From NCBI GenBank assembly GCA_963819695.1, contig CAWFXD010000001.1:248001-312000 (forward strand): a stretch of 64,000 nucleotides of DNA, read 5' to 3'. This document shows positions 61,077-64,000 of this stretch, in pieces; within the stretch, counting starts at the first letter, position 1, and each line of letters begins with the position of its first letter. Source of the stretch: DASZIT01 sp963819695. GTDB lineage: Bacteria > Actinomycetota > Acidimicrobiia > Acidimicrobiales > RAAP-2. The notes beneath the pieces were generated by a model. The model did not search any database. It was not told the DNA's origin and saw nothing but the letters and a program-made list of their open reading frames with translations. The translations under genes were made by a program, and so were the position numbers.

Positions 61077-61761
61077 TCAGTCCACCGCCAGCAGGTCTTC
61101 GGCGACCTGGCGTACCTGCCAGTCGCGGTCCTCGAGGCAGCGACGGAGGGCGGCCTCGACCTCGGGCCCGGTGAAGGCGGCAAGGGCCACCGCCGCCCGG
61201 CGCCGGATGGCCGGCTTGTCATCCAGGGCCGCCGAGCACGGCGGGAAGGCCGGCTGGATCACCGATGGCGCCGAGGGCGGCCACCGCGGCTTCCCGGCAC
61301 AGGGGTTCCCGATGACCGGTTGCCATCGACGCCACCGCGGTGAGGGGGAGAACCGCGCCCGGCAACCCCTGTTCACCCAGGGCCCAGGCGGCCATCTCCA
61401 CCACGGACGGGTCGGGGTCATCCAGCCATGAGGAGACATCCAGGTCCGGAAGGCCGGCAGCCAGTTCGCAGGCTCGGCGGCGCACCGAAGGTTCGGGGTC
61501 GGCCAACGCCGCCATCACATCGGCGACCTGCAGGTCTCCGCGCCTCTCGAGCGCGCCCAGCGCGGTGACCCGCACGGCGGGTGCCGGATCGGCGAGCCCG
61601 GCCCGGGCAACCTCCCCGGCGCCGACGTGTCCGTCCATGGCCACCAGGCGCCGCCGCTCGGTGACCGTCCGATCCGGTGGTTCCGTGGCAGGCTGTGAGG
61701 CCTGGCTACCCGGTGCGCGACGGTTGGGAATCGCCCGGCCGGACGACTTGGGAGTGACCAC
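61077..61761 (-). CDS. HEAT-repeat protein (apparent frameshift at 61233)
   Basis: The protein (about 227 residues after repair) consists of HEAT-type helical repeats, each with an AVRVTALGALERRG-like unit: LADPAPAVRVTALGAL, LADPEPSVRRRACELA, LDDPDPSVVEMAAWAL, EPLCREAAVAALGAIGD. After GLPAVL one extra base at 61233 shifts the frame. The next repeats (ALDDKPAIRRRAAVALAA and LEDRDWQVRQVAEDLLAVD) are in the neighbouring frame. HEAT proteins act as binding scaffolds. The proposed start is a GTG at 61761, after a CATAGT box. It lies between mreB and the PDZ-Lon gene. Confidence 0.75.
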
Positions 61762-61828
61762 CGCACCACTATGACCGAAGAGACCATCTCCACGCCCACG
61801 CCCACGCCCACGCCGCGGCATCGGGTCG

Positions 61829-62926
61829 ATGCCGACGGAACCGCCACCGCCACCCCGCCGCCGGCGCCGATGGCCCTGGGCCACCTTCATCGCCGTCGCC
61901 ATCATCATCGCGGTGGCGTCGAGGATCAACCTCAACTACTACGCGGTGCAACCGGGAACGGCAACGCCGGTGCAGCAGTTCATCACCGTCCCGGCGGACA
62001 AGGGGCATCCGGTCAAACACTCGATACTCCTCACCGATGTCCAGATCGCCCAGGTGTCGGCGCTGTCGTACCTGTACTACAAGGTGCAGGCCAACACCGA
62101 CCTCTTCCCGTTGGAGGCGATCACCGGCGGTGCCGCCCCGTCGGAGTTCACCGCCCAGGGCAACCTGGAGATGTCCCAGGCGGAATCGTCGGCCAAGGCG
62201 GCGGCGCTCCTCCGGCTGGGGTATCCGGTCAGCTCCCAGGCCGCCGGGGCGGTGGTAGCGGCCACCTACCCGAAGACGCCCGCCTTCGCCGCCCTCGACG
62301 TGGGTGACGTCATCTCCGCGGTCAACGGCACCTCCACCCCGAATGCCGAGGGCCTGGTCACCGTCCTGCACAATTATCACTCGGGCCAGCAGATCACCCT
62401 CTCGGTCACCCGTGCCGGGAGCACCGCCCCCAAATCAGTACCGGTCACCCTGAAGAACACCTTGATCGATGTCGGCGGGGGAGTGATGCAGACCGAGGAC
62501 CTCGGAATCCAGGTGGACGATCAGGTCAACTACACCTTTCCCTTCCCGCTCACCATCAACGTCGCCAACATCGGAGGTCCCTCGGCCGGATTGGCCATGA
62601 CCCTCGGGGTGATCGACGAACTGACCGGCGGCTCGCTCACCGGAGGGAAGACGGTGGCGGCGACCGGGACCATTGACGCCCAGGGCAACGTGGGTGACGT
62701 CGGCGGAGTCCCCCAGAAGACCATCGCCGTCGAGAATGCCGGGGCCACCATCTTCCTCGTGCCCCCCCAGGAGTTCAAAGCCGCGAAGTCGAAGCAGGCC
62801 AGGGGCCTGCAGATCTACTCGGTCTCGACCCTCGATCAGGCCCTCCAGGTGCTGGCCGCTCACGGGGGAGTGGTGCCGCCGGCCCCGACCCATTCCGCCC
62901 CGGCGTCGGCACCCGCCGGAGGGTGA
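61829..62926 (+). CDS. PDZ-Lon membrane serine protease
   Basis: The 365-residue protein has an Arg/Pro-rich cytosolic start, one membrane helix (FIAVAIIIAVAS), a PDZ domain (about residues 130-210, FAALDVGDVISAVNGTSTPN) and a C-terminal Lon-type (S16) protease domain. The catalytic dyad is Ser252 in NIGGPSAG and Lys297 in GGVPQKTIAV. This architecture is widespread in Actinobacteria and Firmicutes (SdrC/YlbL type), and cuts proteins at the outer face of the membrane. A start at the ATG 61771 would require a frame change in a repetitive region and is less likely. Confidence 0.9.
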   Translation: MPTEPPPPPRRRRRWPWATFIAVAIIIAVASRINLNYYAVQPGTATPVQQFITVPADKGHPVKHSILLTDVQIAQVSALSYLYYKVQANTDLFPLEAITGGAAPSEFTAQGNLEMSQAESSAKAAALLRLGYPVSSQAAGAVVAATYPKTPAFAALDVGDVISAVNGTSTPNAEGLVTVLHNYHSGQQITLSVTRAGSTAPKSVPVTLKNTLIDVGGGVMQTEDLGIQVDDQVNYTFPFPLTINVANIGGPSAGLAMTLGVIDELTGGSLTGGKTVAATGTIDAQGNVGDVGGVPQKTIAVENAGATIFLVPPQEFKAAKSKQARGLQIYSVSTLDQALQVLAAHGGVVPPAPTHSAPASAPAGG

Positions 62927-62949
62927 CCCGTTCGAGCAACCGCTGGTCG

Positions 62950-62955
62950 TAGGCT
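62950..62955 (+). promoter_or_regulatory. -10 box of a leaderless DivIVA-like promoter
   Basis: TAGGCT ends 7 nt before the ATG at 62963. Confidence 0.5.
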
Positions 62956-62962
62956 CTCGTGC

Positions 62963-64000
62963 ATGCCTGAGGACCACTGGATGACAATTTCATCGTCATC
63001 GCACCTGGCCCCTGACGAAGTGGCGCGCCACACCTTCGCCACTTCGCGTCGGGGCTTCGATCCCGACGAGGTGCGGGCGTACCTCGAGAACCTGGCCAGG
63101 GGGCTGAGAGAGCTCGCCGAGCGAGAGCAGGAGTTCAGGCGCGAGCTCGAAGATGCCGAGCGGCGGGCGGCCAATCCGGTCATCAACGAGGAGACGTTGA
63201 CGGCGGCGCTGGGCCAGGAGACGGCTCGGGTGTTGCACAGTGCCCATGAGGCATCCAGCGAGATGCTGAACAAGGCACAGGCCGAATCCGACCGGCTGTT
63301 GACCGACGCCCGCGAGGAGATCGCCGCCACCGAGGCCCGGGTCTCGGCGCAGCTGTCGGACCGGGCCCAGGAGGCGGAAGTGGTGGCGGCGGACGTCCGG
63401 CAACGGGCGCAGGAGGAGGCCACCTCCACCACCGAGGCGGCCCGCACCGAGGTGGAGGCGATGATCGCCCAGGCCCGGTCGGACTGCCGCGACATGATCG
63501 ACGAGGCTCAGGCGCTCCGGGCCCGGGTGCTGGCCGACCTGTCCAAGCGGCGCAAGGTGCTCCATGCCCAGATCGAGCAGTTGCGGGCCGGCCGCGAGCA
63601 CCTGGCCGACACCGTCCGCGGGGTGCGCCGGTCGATCGACGCCATCGCCGACGATCTGTTCAGGGCGGAGGACGAGGCCCGGTTGGCGGCCGAGGCCGCA
63701 GGCCGGGCCGCGGTGGCCAGACCCGATGAAGGCACACCGGAGGAGTTGGCCACCGCGCTGTTGGCCGAGGAGGCATCCCTGGCCGAGGCGGCCGGCGAGG
63801 TTCCCGAGGATCTCACCCTGGTAAACCCGGTGCCCGCCGAGGTGGTGGGCGAGCTCGATGAGATCGCCGTGTTGTCCGACGCTGTCCCGCTCGATCCCAT
63901 ACCGTCGGTCGACGCCCTGTTCGCCAAGATCCGAGCCGCCCGGGAGGATGGGCCGGAGGATCCCGGCGAGCCCGACGGTATGGCCGGTTCGGCGGAAGCG
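62963..64000 (+). CDS. DivIVA-domain coiled-coil protein (3' end beyond window)
   Basis: The visible 346 residues start with a DivIVA/Wag31-type membrane-binding domain (ARHTFATSRRGFDPDEVRAYLENLARGL). A long Ala/Glu/Arg-rich coiled coil (about residues 50-245) and an acidic C-terminal region follow. DivIVA proteins bind negatively curved membrane and organise polar growth or division. The N-terminal 13 residues before the domain are unusual. The gene continues past the window end. Its place after mreB and PDZ-Lon fits a morphology region. Confidence 0.85.
   Translation, partial: MPEDHWMTISSSSHLAPDEVARHTFATSRRGFDPDEVRAYLENLARGLRELAEREQEFRRELEDAERRAANPVINEETLTAALGQETARVLHSAHEASSEMLNKAQAESDRLLTDAREEIAATEARVSAQLSDRAQEAEVVAADVRQRAQEEATSTTEAARTEVEAMIAQARSDCRDMIDEAQALRARVLADLSKRRKVLHAQIEQLRAGREHLADTVRGVRRSIDAIADDLFRAEDEARLAAEAAGRAAVARPDEGTPEELATALLAEEASLAEAAGEVPEDLTLVNPVPAEVVGELDEIAVLSDAVPLDPIPSVDALFAKIRAAREDGPEDPGEPDGMAGSAEA

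Noticed and set aside
61771..61830. ATG at 61771 as the PDZ-Lon start
   Set aside because: That frame does not reach the membrane helix without a frame change; the ATG at 61829 is in frame.
1..64000. tRNA or rRNA genes
   Set aside because: No cloverleaf with a T-loop and CCA-type end, and no rRNA-like stretch, was seen in any intergenic region.

Overview
The window is high-GC DNA from an actinobacterium. It carries two WhiB proteins, a full Mce lipid-import locus, the DprE1/DprE2/UbiA arabinan-precursor set, GuaB3, a Zincin_2 (DUF2342) protein and a secreted protein built from GYWLVASDGG repeats. With MreB and a cobalamin-binding mutase subunit also present, a member of the class Acidimicrobiia is the best guess. 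This is inferred from gene content; no rRNA gene is in view. No tRNA, rRNA, CRISPR, insertion sequence or prophage was recognised.

Layout: 0-4.8 kb holds tsaE-tsaB-rimI-tsaD (t6A tRNA modification) and then groES-groEL behind a CIRCE operator. 5-13.6 kb holds a YbjQ-family gene, a NudL-type Nudix gene, guaB3-guaA, a UvrD/PcrA helicase and a large membrane protein. 13.7-16.7 kb is one secreted repeat protein. 17-20.3 kb is ubiA-dprE1-dprE2. 20.4-23.7 kb is a B12-binding mutase subunit, sucCD and a HAD phosphatase. 24-34 kb is the mce operon (yrbE-yrbE-mceABCDEF-mam, minus strand) with its ATPase gene divergent at 34.3 kb. 35.2-38.7 kb is purN-purH-folD-cupin. 38.8-40.5 kb is a Thr-rich membrane protein and metF. 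40.9-45.4 kb is icd, a VapBC module, mdh and zwf. 45.4-50 kb is sdhC-sdhA-sdhB with SCP2-like and VOC genes. 50.2-53.7 kb is a MoxR/VWA pair. 53.9-64 kb is an envelope and morphology region: two WhiB genes, formiminotransferase, HtrA, a Zincin_2 protein, a degenerate HtrA-like protein, MreB, a HEAT protein, PDZ-Lon and DivIVA.

The genes give a coherent picture. Isocitrate dehydrogenase, succinyl-CoA synthetase, succinate dehydrogenase and malate dehydrogenase cover much of the TCA cycle. PurN, PurH, FolD, MetF and formiminotransferase share the folate one-carbon pool. The mce, dprE and mreB/divIVA blocks serve the cell envelope.

Two patterns cut across the window. First, at least twelve genes have a TAnnnT hexamer ending 6-9 nt before the start codon, which suggests widespread leaderless transcription. 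Second, nine otherwise well-conserved genes contain about sixteen apparent frameshifts, fourteen of them single-base insertions. They cluster at 13.7-19.3 kb and look like an insertion-biased sequencing or assembly artefact. Coordinates for those genes span the whole reconstructed reading, so the literal translation breaks at the stated positions.
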